Translations under genes and position numbers: made by a program
Source of the DNA: JANPBY01 sp031430645
GTDB lineage: Bacteria; Actinomycetota; Actinomycetes; DATJPE01
Assembly (NCBI GenBank): GCA_031430645.1
Contig: JANPBY010000118.1
Span: 1 to 35,077, forward strand
Direction: 5' to 3'
Length of the DNA stretch: 35,077 bases
Shown: piece by piece, positions 1 through 7,945 of the stretch
Position numbering within the stretch: the stretch's first letter is position 1
Layout of the letters: each line of letters begins with the position of its first letter
Notes under the pieces: generated by a model
What the model was told of the DNA's origin: nothing
The model's database searches: none
The model's input: only the letters and a program-made list of their open reading frames with translations

Positions 1-1
1 C

Positions 2-379
2 GTGGACACCGTGGCGGTGCGCCCCGGTCACCCGATGCTGCTCGGGCGATGGGACGAGCATCGGTGGTTACTCGGCCTGCCGGGCAACCCGCAGGCCGCT
101 ATCGCGGCGCTGCTCACTCTCGGAGGCCCCCTGATCGCGGCTCTTCACGGGCAACTCCTGCCCTCGCTCGGTGAGCGGCGGATCACTGAATATGCGACCT
201 CCCGGGGTGGTGCCACGCGACTCGTGCTGTGTACTTCCTTCGGCGCAGAGTGCACACCGGCGGGCTTCATCGGGTCAGGCATGCTGCGAGGGCTCGCTGC
301 TGCCGATGGCTTTGCCGTCGTCCCACCCAGTGGGGCAGTGATGGGCGACCAGGTCTCGTGGCTCCCACTTCCTGCTTAG
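2..379 (+). CDS. moeA: Molybdopterin molybdenumtransferase MoeA, C-terminal part (5' truncated by window)
   Basis: This is the last 125 codons of a MoeA-like protein, which inserts molybdate into adenylylated molybdopterin in the last step of molybdenum cofactor synthesis in the cytoplasm. The reading frame is open at the left edge, so the true start lies outside the window. Visible MoeA hallmarks are an RPG-x-PMLLGR stretch near the start and the LPGNPQAA loop at about residues 27-34 (counted from base 2), the conserved PGNP segment of MoeA/MogA proteins. The rest matches the small C-terminal beta-barrel domain IV of MoeA in length and position. The next gene starts about 30 bases downstream on the same strand. 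A second Moco gene, moaE, lies far away at 28.7-29.2 kb, so these genes are not one operon here. Confidence 0.8.
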   Translation: MDTVAVRPGHPMLLGRWDEHRWLLGLPGNPQAAIAALLTLGGPLIAALHGQLLPSLGERRITEYATSRGGATRLVLCTSFGAECTPAGFIGSGMLRGLAAADGFAVVPPSGAVMGDQVSWLPLPA

Positions 380-410
380 GATGCAGATGACCTCCGGAGG
401 CGGACAGCCG

Positions 411-833
411 ATGAGCGACAAAGCAACGAGCAGCGGTGCGGGAACAACGGATGATCCGTGGCTGCTGATGACGCCGCCGCTGAGCTCCGCCTACACGATG
501 CACCGCGACGTTCGCGCTGGTGTGGACGTCATCGTGTGCACGGTGGGAAAGACCGTGCTGTTGTACGACTCTCGCTGCCTGGACGACCTCCACTCCATGC
601 TGATCGCCGAGGGTGACTGGATCGAACTCGGGTCGGCCGACGAGCAGAAGCCGGCCAAGGACGGAACTGTCGAGGCCTGGGGCCGCTCGTCATCGAATCC
701 GATCGGGGGTTGGTACGGGCTGAAGAAGGGACTCCGTGGGCGCTTCGGGATGTACGTCCCGCCGTTGATGGAGCACCTCGGCCTCGCAGAGGTCGAGCAC
801 AATCCCCGAGGCAATCGGATGCGCGCAATCTGA
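411..833 (+). CDS. Conserved hypothetical protein, DUF6855-like
   Basis: A 140-residue soluble protein without signal peptide or membrane segments. The ATG at 411 is preferred over one at 381 because GGAGG lies at 396-400, ten bases upstream. The chain carries an SSAYTMHRD segment, a central LGSADEQKPA motif, and a WYGLKKGLRGRFGMYVPPLME block. From memory these resemble a small actinobacterial family of unknown function (DUF6855), but I cannot confirm the family number. No catalytic motif is evident and I infer no function. It follows moeA by about 30 bases and may be co-transcribed with it. It is separated from the copper operon by the CsoR-type operator at 842-860. Confidence 0.7.
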   Translation: MSDKATSSGAGTTDDPWLLMTPPLSSAYTMHRDVRAGVDVIVCTVGKTVLLYDSRCLDDLHSMLIAEGDWIELGSADEQKPAKDGTVEAWGRSSSNPIGGWYGLKKGLRGRFGMYVPPLMEHLGLAEVEHNPRGNRMRAI

Positions 834-841
834 CCGAACTA

Positions 842-860
842 CATACCCACCTGGGGTATG
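842..860 (+). promoter_or_regulatory. CsoR-type copper operator overlapping the cop promoter
   Basis: A perfect 6-bp inverted repeat, ATACCC (843-848) and GGGTAT (854-859) with five bases between, sits 35 bases before csoR. TACCC...GGGTA dyads are the known recognition pattern of CsoR-family repressors. A TATGAT -10-like hexamer (857-862) overlaps its right half, so bound CsoR would block RNA polymerase. No convincing -35 box was seen. The inferred role is copper-relieved autorepression of csoR-copZ-copA. Confidence 0.7.
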
Positions 861-894
861 ATGCATCAATGGCTCGGATGGGAGGCAAGGACCG

Positions 895-1188
895 ATGGAT
901 CCCGTGACCCCCGGCTACGCAGCGCACAAGGACGCCCACCTGAAGCGGCTCCGCCGGATTGAGGGCCAGGTTCGTGGCCTGCAACGGATGGTCGAGGACG
1001 ACACGTACTGCATCGACGTGCTGACCCAGGTGGCGGCGGCAACCAAGGCCTTGGAGGCCGTGGCCCTGCTACTGCTCGAGGAGCACCTCGAGCACTGTGT
1101 AGCCCAAGCGATTGCCGAAGGGGGTGACATGGCGGACGCGAAGATCAAAGAGGCATCCGCGGCCATCGCGCGCCTGGTTCGGTCCTAA
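895..1188 (+). CDS. csoR: CsoR-family copper-sensing transcriptional repressor
   Basis: A 97-residue all-helical DUF156/CsoR-RcnR family repressor. The signature RLRRIEGQVRGLQRMVEDD lies at residues 17-35. The Cu(I) ligands form the classical Cys-His-Cys set: C39 on helix 2, and H64 and C68 on helix 3. This matches the C-H-C spacing of Mycobacterium CsoR and argues for copper rather than nickel or formaldehyde sensing. The ATG at 895 is preceded by GGGAGG at 880-885. The gene follows its own operator-like dyad (842-860) and is followed 26 bases later by the copZ-like gene and then copA. It is therefore probably the autoregulated first gene of a copper-resistance operon: apo-CsoR binds DNA and Cu(I) releases it. 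Confidence 0.92.
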   Translation: MDPVTPGYAAHKDAHLKRLRRIEGQVRGLQRMVEDDTYCIDVLTQVAAATKALEAVALLLLEEHLEHCVAQAIAEGGDMADAKIKEASAAIARLVRS

Positions 1189-1214
1189 TGCTCATGCGCT
1201 AAGAGGAGTCCTTC

Positions 1215-1442
1215 TTGACCACCACCAACTATCGGGTCGGCGGACTGACCTGCGCACACTGCGTGTCTGCCGTGACCCAAGAGCTTTCATCCCTGGAAGG
1301 CGTGAGCGCCGTGGAGATCGAACTCGTCGCTGGCGGGACGTCGACGGTAGCCGTCACGGCCACCCCACCCCTGACCCACGAGCAAGTCGCTGCAGCCCTG
1401 GACGAGACCGGCGACTACGCGCTGGCCGATGGAGTGGACTGA
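1215..1442 (+). CDS. copZ: Heavy-metal-associated (HMA) domain copper chaperone, CopZ-like
   Basis: A 75-residue protein made of one HMA domain of ferredoxin-like fold. The metal-binding CxxC motif is GLTCAHC (C13 and C16); the usual Met two places before the first Cys is replaced by Leu. Translation probably starts at the TTG at 1215, because AGAGGAG at 1202-1208 lies six bases upstream and no ATG or GTG fits as well. Known relatives carry Cu(I) to the N-terminal metal-binding domain of the CopA exporter. The gene lies between csoR and copA; copA begins six bases after its TGA, suggesting coupled translation. Confidence 0.85.
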   Translation: MTTTNYRVGGLTCAHCVSAVTQELSSLEGVSAVEIELVAGGTSTVAVTATPPLTHEQVAAALDETGDYALADGVD

Positions 1443-1447
1443 CCAAC

Positions 1448-3754
1448 ATGGACGCCCAGACCAGCATGGACGCCCAGACCAGCACCGTTCAACTCTCCAT
1501 CGGGGGCATGACCTGCGCCTCATGCGCGGCGCGGGTGGAAAAGAAGCTCAACAAGCTGGACGGAGTCACCGCCACAGTCAACTACTCCACGGAGAAGGCC
1601 CGGGTCACGTTCCCTGCGAGCATCGCCCCGCACGAACTGGTTGCCGTGATCGAGGCCACCGGCTACACCGCGGTCCTCCCGGCCCCATCAGGAGCGGCCG
1701 GCGGTGATGACCGCCCAGCCGAGCTTCACGCTGATGCCGAGACCAACGCGTTGAAGCAGCGTTTGCTCATCTGCATCGCCTTGACCCTGCCGGTCACCGT
1801 GCTGTCGATGATCCCCGCTGCGCAATTCACGAACTGGCAATGGCTGGCGCTCACTTTGGCTTCGCCGGTGGTGATCTGGGGTGCCTGGCCGTTCCACGTC
1901 GCGGCCTGGACCAATGCCCGTCACGGCGCAGCCACCATGGACACCCTCATCTCTCTGGGAGTCTTGGCCGCCTACGCCTGGTCGCTGTACGCCCTGTTCT
2001 TTGGCGACGCCGGCATGGCCGGCATGCAGATGGAGTTCACGTTCCTCTCATCCGCTGGAGACACTGGGGACGAGATCTATCTCGAGGTCGCCTCCGCGCT
2101 CACGGTCTTCATTCTCGCCGGCCGCTACTTCGAGGCCCGGGCCAAGACCCAGTCCGGGGCCGCCCTCCGCGCACTGATGGAGATGGGCGCGAAGGACGTC
2201 TCCGTCCTTCGCGACGGCACCGAGCTGCGCATCGGCATAGACCAGCTCGCCGTCGGGGACACCTTCGTCGTGCGCCCCGGTGAGAAGATCGCCACCGACG
2301 GTCTCGTCGTGGAAGGCACCTCTGCGGTCGATGCATCGATGGTGACCGGGGAGTCCGTACCTATTGAGGTCGGGCCGGGAGCAATCGTAGTTGGGGCAAC
2401 CGTCAATGCCGGCGGACGTCTCGAGGTCGAGGCCACTCGAGTCGGGGCAGACACCCAGCTCGCGCAGATCGCTCGTCTGGTGGAGGACGCGCAGAACGGC
2501 AAGGCCGACGTACAACGCCTGGCCGACCGAGTCTCCGCGGTGTTCGTCCCCCTCGTCTTAGGGCTCTCACTCGCGACCTTGGTCGGCTGGCTCGTGACCG
2601 GACACAGTGCGACTGAAGCCTTCACGGCGGCTGTCGCCGTTCTGATCATTGCCTGCCCATGCGCCCTTGGCCTGGCAACGCCAACGGCGTTGATGGTCGG
2701 CACGGGTCGCGGAGCCCAACTAGGCATCATCATCAAGGGGCCGCAGGTGCTCGAGTCCACCCGTCGGGTGGACACCATCGTGCTGGACAAGACCGGAACC
2801 GTGACCACCGGACAGATGAGCCTGATCGAGGCCGTGCCGGCCGACGGGGTCGGCGCAGAAGAACTTTTGACCTTGGCGGGAGCACTGGAGAGCGCCTCTG
2901 AGCACCCGGTGGCTCGCGCCATTGCCCAAGCCGCCCGTGCGCGCACCGGAAGCGCCCTGCCCGAGGTCAAGGGGTTCGCCAACCACGACGGCCGCGGAGT
3001 CTCGGGCGTGGTGGACGGTCACGAGGTGGCTGTAGGCCGTCGATCCTGGTTGTCCGAGCACTGGTCTCAGATACACGCGTCTCAGATGGACGGGGACGAT
3101 CTCATTGCTGCCGACGAGGCTGCCGAGACCGAAGGGCGTACGCCCGTCTGGGTCGGCTGGGACGGTTCAGCGCGTGGCATCCTGGTGGTCGCCGACACCG
3201 TCAAGTCCACCTCGGCGGAGGCCGTCTCCGAGTTCCGACGGCTGGGGTTGACGCCGGTCCTGCTGACCGGAGACAACGCCTGGGCAGCTCAGACGGTTGC
3301 GGGGCAGGTCGGCATCGACGAGGTGATCGCGGGGGTGCTGCCCGCGGAAAAGGTTGCCGTCGTGCAGAGGTTGCAGGGTGAAGGACGAGTCGTGGCCATG
3401 GTCGGCGACGGGGTCAACGACGCCGCCGCCCTGGCTCAAGCAGACCTCGGCTTAGCCATGGGCACCGGCAGCGATGTGGCTATCGAAGCCTCCGACCTGA
3501 CCCTGGTGCGAGGTGACCTGCGCTCGGCCGCAGATGCCATCCGCCTGTCCCGGGCGACTTTGCGCATCATCAAGGGCAACTTGTTTTGGGCCTTCGCCTA
3601 CAACATCATCGCCCTGCCCTTGGCCGTCCTCGGGTTCCTCAACCCGCTTATCGCCGGGGCAGCCATGGCCCTCAGCTCGGTGTTTGTCGTGTCGAACAGC
3701 CTGCGGCTCCGCCACTTCCAGCCCGAGTCACGATCTGTTGCCGGAGCAACGTGA
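1448..3754 (+). CDS. copA: Copper-exporting P1B-type ATPase
   Basis: A 768-residue P1B-1 ATPase that exports Cu(I) across the cytoplasmic membrane. In order it shows one N-terminal HMA domain (GMTCASC, C23 and C26), membrane helices, the actuator TGES loop, the transmembrane Cu site CPC (403-405), the phosphorylated DKTGT motif (D447), an SEHP nucleotide-binding motif, and GDGVNDAA (D654) before the last two helices. The CPC motif predicts Cu(I)/Ag(I) specificity. The frame is open further upstream, but the ATG at 1448 is chosen because it follows the copZ stop by six bases. An 18-bp unit is tandemly duplicated at the very start (1448-1465 and 1466-1483), giving MDAQTS twice, so the ATG at 1466 is an equally plausible start. 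Length is normal for the family. Confidence 0.95.
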   Translation: MDAQTSMDAQTSTVQLSIGGMTCASCAARVEKKLNKLDGVTATVNYSTEKARVTFPASIAPHELVAVIEATGYTAVLPAPSGAAGGDDRPAELHADAETNALKQRLLICIALTLPVTVLSMIPAAQFTNWQWLALTLASPVVIWGAWPFHVAAWTNARHGAATMDTLISLGVLAAYAWSLYALFFGDAGMAGMQMEFTFLSSAGDTGDEIYLEVASALTVFILAGRYFEARAKTQSGAALRALMEMGAKDVSVLRDGTELRIGIDQLAVGDTFVVRPGEKIATDGLVVEGTSAVDASMVTGESVPIEVGPGAIVVGATVNAGGRLEVEATRVGADTQLAQIARLVEDAQNGKADVQRLADRVSAVFVPLVLGLSLATLVGWLVTGHSATEAFTAAVAVLIIACPCALGLATPTALMVGTGRGAQLGIIIKGPQVLESTRRVDTIVLDKTGTVTTGQMSLIEAVPADGVGAEELLTLAGALESASEHPVARAIAQAARARTGSALPEVKGFANHDGRGVSGVVDGHEVAVGRRSWLSEHWSQIHASQMDGDDLIAADEAAETEGRTPVWVGWDGSARGILVVADTVKSTSAEAVSEFRRLGLTPVLLTGDNAWAAQTVAGQVGIDEVIAGVLPAEKVAVVQRLQGEGRVVAMVGDGVNDAAALAQADLGLAMGTGSDVAIEASDLTLVRGDLRSAADAIRLSRATLRIIKGNLFWAFAYNIIALPLAVLGFLNPLIAGAAMALSSVFVVSNSLRLRHFQPESRSVAGAT

Positions 3755-3846
3755 GCTGATGTCTCATAGTCGCGACATGCTACTCTGCGATATGCGGACT
3801 AGCGAGGCAGGATCATCCGGCTTCCTTCGGCCCCGCGGTGGTCGAC

Positions 3847-4965
3847 GTGGCTAACCCTTACCACTACGGCACGCCGGTGTCCGGTGACCAGTTCGCGGGA
3901 AGGCAGACCGAGCTCGTCGCTCTTGAGAGCCGGATGCGCGACGGCATCAATGTCGTCCTGATGTCCCCGAGGCGCTACGGCAAGACGTCGCTTCTGACCA
4001 AGGCGACCGACGACCTCCGTGGCGAAGGCGCTGCCGTGATCTCGGTGAACGTCCTGGCCTGTCGCGACTTGCCCACCTTCGCCTCCCGACTCGCGACTGG
4101 CGCGTACTCAGTGCCTGGTGGCCGCTGGCATCGGTTGAAGCAAGCGGTGGGTGAGTTCGCCTCCCGGCTTCGGGTCTCCCCCACTGTCACCTTCGACGGC
4201 GACTCCCCCCGGTTCGCCTTTTCCGCCAGCCTGGCGGCCGAGGATGCCGACGCCGTGATCGAGGACGTCTATGGCCTGCTGGGGGAGCTCTCGGTCAAGC
4301 ACCCGACGGTGCTCGTGCTCGACGAGTTCCAGGCGATCAGCGACCTTGGGAAGCACCTCCCGGCACTGTTCAAGGCACTCGCCGACGCCCACCCCACGGT
4401 GTCCCTGGTCATCGCTGGATCCAAGGAGCACTTGATGGCGCGGCTCACCGTTGACCGGGGAGCTCCGCTCTATGGTCTGGCTGAACGGCTGTCCCTTGAT
4501 GTGCTCCCCGAGGCGGTCATGTCAGAGTTCCTGCGCGAGCGCGCGCGCGTCGGCGGCAAGTCGATGGCGGTGCCCGCGGCGTCGCGGATCATGGCACTCG
4601 CCGGCCCGGTGCCCAATGACATCCAGCGCCTCGCCTACGAGGCCTGGGGGCAATCCGGGCGGTCCGTGACGGTCGCCGACGTGGACCAGGCCATGGCCAC
4701 CGCAGTAGAGCACGAGGCCTCCCAGTACGCCGAGACCTACAGCCGGCTGTCTCCCGGGCAGCGCCGCGTGATCTCTGCGATCGCCGCAGCGCCAGTGTCG
4801 GCGCCGTACGCCTCGGAGTTCGCGCGATCGGCGGGGTTGGCCACCGGCACGTCAGTGCGGCGCGCGCTCGAGGCGCTCGTCACCGAGGAACTCGTCACTC
4901 GCCGTGACGGGCGCTACCAGGTGTTCGACCCATTCTTCGCGGCCTGGTTGAGGCAGACCCTCTGA
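3847..4965 (+). CDS. AAA-type ATPase (archaeal-ATPase-like P-loop protein) with C-terminal winged helix
   Basis: A 372-residue P-loop ATPase. The Walker A motif is SPRRYGKTSL (K46) and Walker B is VLVLDEFQ (D159, E160). An FxGRxxEL motif precedes the P-loop, typical of the orphan archaeal-ATPase/STAND-like family. The last hundred residues look like a winged-helix domain (LSPGQRRVISAIA, then an RRALEALVTEELV segment). GTG 3847 is chosen because relatives begin (V/M)xNPxxYG; GTG 3838 is also in frame. No clear ribosome binding site was seen. These ATPases are widespread; some work in defence or mobile-element contexts, but their substrates are mostly unknown. No partner gene is apparent: copA lies upstream and a CLC gene downstream. 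Confidence 0.8.
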   Translation: MANPYHYGTPVSGDQFAGRQTELVALESRMRDGINVVLMSPRRYGKTSLLTKATDDLRGEGAAVISVNVLACRDLPTFASRLATGAYSVPGGRWHRLKQAVGEFASRLRVSPTVTFDGDSPRFAFSASLAAEDADAVIEDVYGLLGELSVKHPTVLVLDEFQAISDLGKHLPALFKALADAHPTVSLVIAGSKEHLMARLTVDRGAPLYGLAERLSLDVLPEAVMSEFLRERARVGGKSMAVPAASRIMALAGPVPNDIQRLAYEAWGQSGRSVTVADVDQAMATAVEHEASQYAETYSRLSPGQRRVISAIAAAPVSAPYASEFARSAGLATGTSVRRALEALVTEELVTRRDGRYQVFDPFFAAWLRQTL

Positions 4966-5019
4966 CGGGTGGCAGGCTGCTGCTGACCACCCATCCCTCT
5001 TTCACCTCGGAGACCACAG

Positions 5020-6381
5020 TTGGCTGATCCGGAACTGACCCAGCAGCAGGTCGATGACCTGGTCGAGAGCAAGGCGTTCGCGGTCCTGCTGCTCGTCGCC
5101 GCAGTCGTCGGCCTCGTGGTGTCAGTCGGGTCGTGGGCCTTCCTCGAGCTCACGGCTCAGCTGCAGACGTGGGTGTTTGTTGACGCGCCCAGCAGCCTTG
5201 GATTCAGTAGCCCACCGAACTGGTGGCCGCTTCCGATCCTGTTCCTGGCTGGGTTGATCACCGCCTTCGCCATCGCGCGCCTCCCGGGGCGCGGAGGTCA
5301 CGTGCCGGCGCACGGGTTGTCGGCTGGCGGGCTGCCCCAGATCGCGAACCTTCCCGGGGTCCTGCTCGCGGCTGTGGCCAGCATCAGCCTCGGCCTGGTC
5401 CTGGGACCGGAGGCCCCGCTTCTGGCCCTAGGTGGGGGACTTGCCCTGCTGACATTGAGCCTGGCGCGGCGGGACCAGCCACCGCAGGTGCCAACCCTGA
5501 TGGCAGCGGTCGGCACGTTCGCAGCGATGACCGCATTGTTCGCCTCGCCGGTACTCGCAGCGGTCATCGTGATCGAGGCCGCCGCCATCGGCGGACCGCG
5601 GCTGCGGCTGATCCTGTTGCCCGGCCTTCTTGGGGCGGGGGTGGGCACGCTGGTCACCCTCGGGTACGGCTCCTGGGAGGGACTCAGCACCAGCGACTAC
5701 GCAATCACCGCGCTGTCCCTGCCCGCGTTCCCACGACCAGGCCTCGCCGACTTCGGCTGGAGCATCGCCTTGGCGGTCGTGATCGCAGCCGTGGCGCAAC
5801 TACTCATGCAAGGCGGCTTGCGCACGGAGCGCTTCGCCCAGCCCCGGCCCTTCCTCGTGCTGCCCGTCGTGGGCGTCGTGGTCGCCGGACTCGCGATCTC
5901 CTTCGACCGGGTCACTGGCAAGGGGGTCAATCAAGTGCTGTTCGACGGGCAGGCTGAGTTGCCCGTGCTCGTCTCGAGCGCTGACTCCTGGACACTCGGC
6001 GCGCTGGGCTTGCTCCTGGTCTGCAAGGGAGTCGCGTACTCAATTTCGCTCGGCAGTTTCCGAGGCGGCCCCACATTTCCTGCCCTCTTCCTCGGCGCAG
6101 CGGCAGGGGTCATGGCGTCCCACCTGCCGGGGTTCTCTCTCTCACCGGCTGTAGCTGTCGGAATCGGGGCCGCAACCGTGGCGATCCTCAGACTCCCGTG
6201 GACCGCGGTCCTGCTCACGTCCTTCCTCACCGCAAGCGCCGGCAACGGCACCGTCCCCCTCGTCGTCGTGGGGGTCGCCGTCGCCTATGTGACCACGATC
6301 GCCGTGAGTCGCTGGCTGAGCGCCCGTGTCGGGGGCCAGACAGACGTCCAGACGCCTCAGCCGACGAGTCCCAACGACTGA
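5020..6381 (+). CDS. CLC-family chloride channel / Cl-/H+ antiporter-like protein
   Basis: A 453-residue polytopic membrane protein with about ten or more hydrophobic helices. The CLC gating-glutamate motif GxExP appears as GPEAP with E131, after a SAGGLPQ segment that takes the place of the selectivity GSGIP loop. A second CLC signature, GGPTFPALFLGAAAG, begins near residue 349 and corresponds to the GxFxP anion-binding loop. Translation most likely starts at the TTG at 5020, with CGGAGA six bases before it. Divergence from the canonical GREGP and GSGIP loops suggests an actinobacterial subfamily whose ion selectivity cannot be predicted. It ends in a strong hairpin shared with the convergent gene at 6391-6804. 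Confidence 0.85.
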   Translation: MADPELTQQQVDDLVESKAFAVLLLVAAVVGLVVSVGSWAFLELTAQLQTWVFVDAPSSLGFSSPPNWWPLPILFLAGLITAFAIARLPGRGGHVPAHGLSAGGLPQIANLPGVLLAAVASISLGLVLGPEAPLLALGGGLALLTLSLARRDQPPQVPTLMAAVGTFAAMTALFASPVLAAVIVIEAAAIGGPRLRLILLPGLLGAGVGTLVTLGYGSWEGLSTSDYAITALSLPAFPRPGLADFGWSIALAVVIAAVAQLLMQGGLRTERFAQPRPFLVLPVVGVVVAGLAISFDRVTGKGVNQVLFDGQAELPVLVSSADSWTLGALGLLLVCKGVAYSISLGSFRGGPTFPALFLGAAAGVMASHLPGFSLSPAVAVGIGAATVAILRLPWTAVLLTSFLTASAGNGTVPLVVVGVAVAYVTTIAVSRWLSARVGGQTDVQTPQPTSPND

Positions 6382-6389
6382 GGCGTCTG
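6349..6389. terminator. Bidirectional hairpin terminator between convergent genes
   Basis: A perfect 12-bp inverted repeat, CAGACGCCTCAG (6349-6360) and CTGAGGCGTCTG (6378-6389), with a 17-base loop. It lies over the end of the CLC gene and abuts the stop of the convergent DUF7144 gene. There is no T run, which is common in high-GC actinobacteria. Confidence 0.65.
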
Positions 6390-6390
6390 T

Positions 6391-6804
6391 TCACGCCTTG
6401 GGCTGGGCCTCCGCGATGTCCCGACCGTGCATGGTCAATGCCCAGATGATGGCCACGTCGAGCGCGATGATGAGGATCGACCAGATCGGCTGGTTCCAGC
6501 CCAACAGGAACGCAAAGTTCGCCACCGCGCTAAGCCCGGCCATAATTACCCCGACGGTCCGAGCGAGCACAGAGCCATAGAACACGCCGACTCCCGCCGC
6601 CACCAGCAGCGAGCCGATGAGGAGATGGATCCAGCCCCATGTCGTGACGTCAGCAGTGAACACATACTCCTGGCCCACCACATAGACCTTGTCCTCGAGG
6701 ATCGCACTGAACCCCGCGATCGCCTGGAAAACTCCAACGATGATCAGCATGACACCCGCGAACGCCGTGAAACCAACGGCTGCCGCACTTGGCCTTTCGC
6801 TCAC
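6391..6804 (-). CDS. DUF7144-like four-helix membrane protein
   Basis: A 137-residue integral membrane protein with four predicted helices: GFTAFAGVMLIIVGVFQAI, a second after WGWIHLLIG, a third at ARTVGVIMAGLSAVANF, and a last WSILIIALDVAIIWAL. A short FTADVTTWGWIHLL segment lies between helices one and two, and the chain ends in a charged tail (MHGRDIAEAQ). This arrangement is typical of a common actinobacterial family of unknown function (DUF7144 by my recollection). The GTG at 6804 is chosen because AGAGGAG lies five bases upstream; an in-frame GTG at 6819 precedes that ribosome binding site. It converges on the CLC gene across the 6349-6389 hairpin. No function is inferred. Confidence 0.75.
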   Translation of the reverse strand: MSERPSAAAVGFTAFAGVMLIIVGVFQAIAGFSAILEDKVYVVGQEYVFTADVTTWGWIHLLIGSLLVAAGVGVFYGSVLARTVGVIMAGLSAVANFAFLLGWNQPIWSILIIALDVAIIWALTMHGRDIAEAQPKA

Positions 6805-6881
6805 CTGAACTCCTCTCACGCGCGACGCCTCAACGCATCGCTGAGGTCACGCTAACGCTGGGTCTACAGCAAACTTAGGCG

Positions 6882-6900
6882 CGACGCGCCCGGCGCGTCG
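6882..6900. repeat. GC-rich palindrome
   Basis: CGACGCGCC (6882-6890), one base, then GGCGCGTCG (6892-6900): a perfect 9-bp dyad in the 240-base gap between the DUF7144 gene and the META-domain pseudogene. It could be an operator for the leftward gene or part of a hairpin. Nothing else recognisable lies in this gap. Confidence 0.5.
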
Positions 6901-7046
6901 TAGGGACGACCGACCCTGGACGGCGCGGACCGCACCGTCGCAGCGGATCGCCCTTCTAACGCCTACCTCACAAAGGACGCTCTCGGCCCGCTGAACGTAG
7001 GCGGCTACCGTCGGAACCGCACGGTTGCCGCGGGCATCCCACCCGC

Positions 7047-7833
7047 ATGAGCGTGCCAGTCCGAATGCTGATTAGTGTCACCCTGGTGCTCGCGGGGTGC
7101 GGGAACGCGGCCACGACCACCGGAGGAAGTTTGCAGTCCGAGCTCGAGGGTCGCACTTTTCTCTCGACCGAGGTGACGCAGGCGGCGCCGCATACGCCCT
7201 GGTGCCCGGCGCAGTGATCAGGCTGACCTTCACCAAGGGGCGGCTGTCGGCTAACGCCGGGTGTAACACCATGGGAGCCGGCGTCGCTGTCGACGGTTCG
7301 CGGATGACACTCACGAGCGCACTGGCGAGCACCGAGATGGGTTCCCGCAGGAACTGATGGACCAGGACAACTGGCTCGCCGCCCTGCTGACGGCCGGTTG
7401 CGACCTCAGCGTGGCCGACGACCTCATCACCATGGTCAGCGGCACCACCACCATCGTCTTGCAGGACGAGCAGACCGCCGCTCCCGACGCGCCGCTGGTC
7501 ATGATGCTGTGGACCTTGGGCACGATCATCGACGGCGACGCCGCCAGCAGCGTGCCGGCCGGCGACCCTGCGACTCTCACCTTCGGCTCCGGTCTCCCCA
7601 AGGCCTTCGTCGAGACGGGTTGCAACACCGGCTCCGGCGAGGTCGAGATCGGCGATGGATCCCTGACCTTGAGCCGATCACCCTGACCAAAGAAGGCCTG
7701 CGCCCACAAGGCGACCGCCGCGGTGGAGTCGGCCGTGATGTCGGTGCTCCAAGGCGAAGCCGCGTACGTCATCGACGGGAAGTCGCTGACGATCACCCGA
7801 GGTGCACAGTCCCTCGCCTACCAGGCCCTTTGA
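7047..7833 (+). pseudogene. META-domain (HslJ-like) lipoprotein, broken by four single-base indels
   Basis: Read across frames this is one lipoprotein gene. It begins at ATG 7047 with a signal peptide ending in a LVLAGC lipobox (C18). One META half follows (IRLTFTKGRLSANAGCNTMG), then a second repeat region (LTFGSGLPKAFVETGCNTGS) and a tail ending LTITRGAQSLAYQAL at TGA 7831-7833. The frame changes at about 7185 (-1), about 7343 (-1, a missing G restores MGCPQEL), about 7668 (-1, a missing G restores LTLEPITL) and about 7690 (+1, an extra A in a short A run). META/HslJ proteins are small envelope proteins linked to heat or drug tolerance. No fragment could make the whole product. Either the gene is decayed or this stretch carries sequencing errors. 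Confidence 0.75.
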
Positions 7834-7945
7834 TCCCAGCGCGCGGGCGCTCGGCCGGCTTCGGGAATGCTTGTTTGTGGTGCTGCCGAAAGTCGTACAT
7901 TGTGAGACGTGCGACCGAGCTGGCGCACGAAATGGAGAGTCCGCT

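Noticed and set aside
1112..1447. Upstream extension of copA over csoR and copZ
   Set aside because: It overlaps two conserved genes in other frames, and the HMA domain begins after 1448.
6882..6900. The palindrome as a transcription terminator
   Set aside because: It lies upstream, not downstream, of the leftward DUF7144 gene and before no ended rightward gene. It may be an operator, but no evidence decides.
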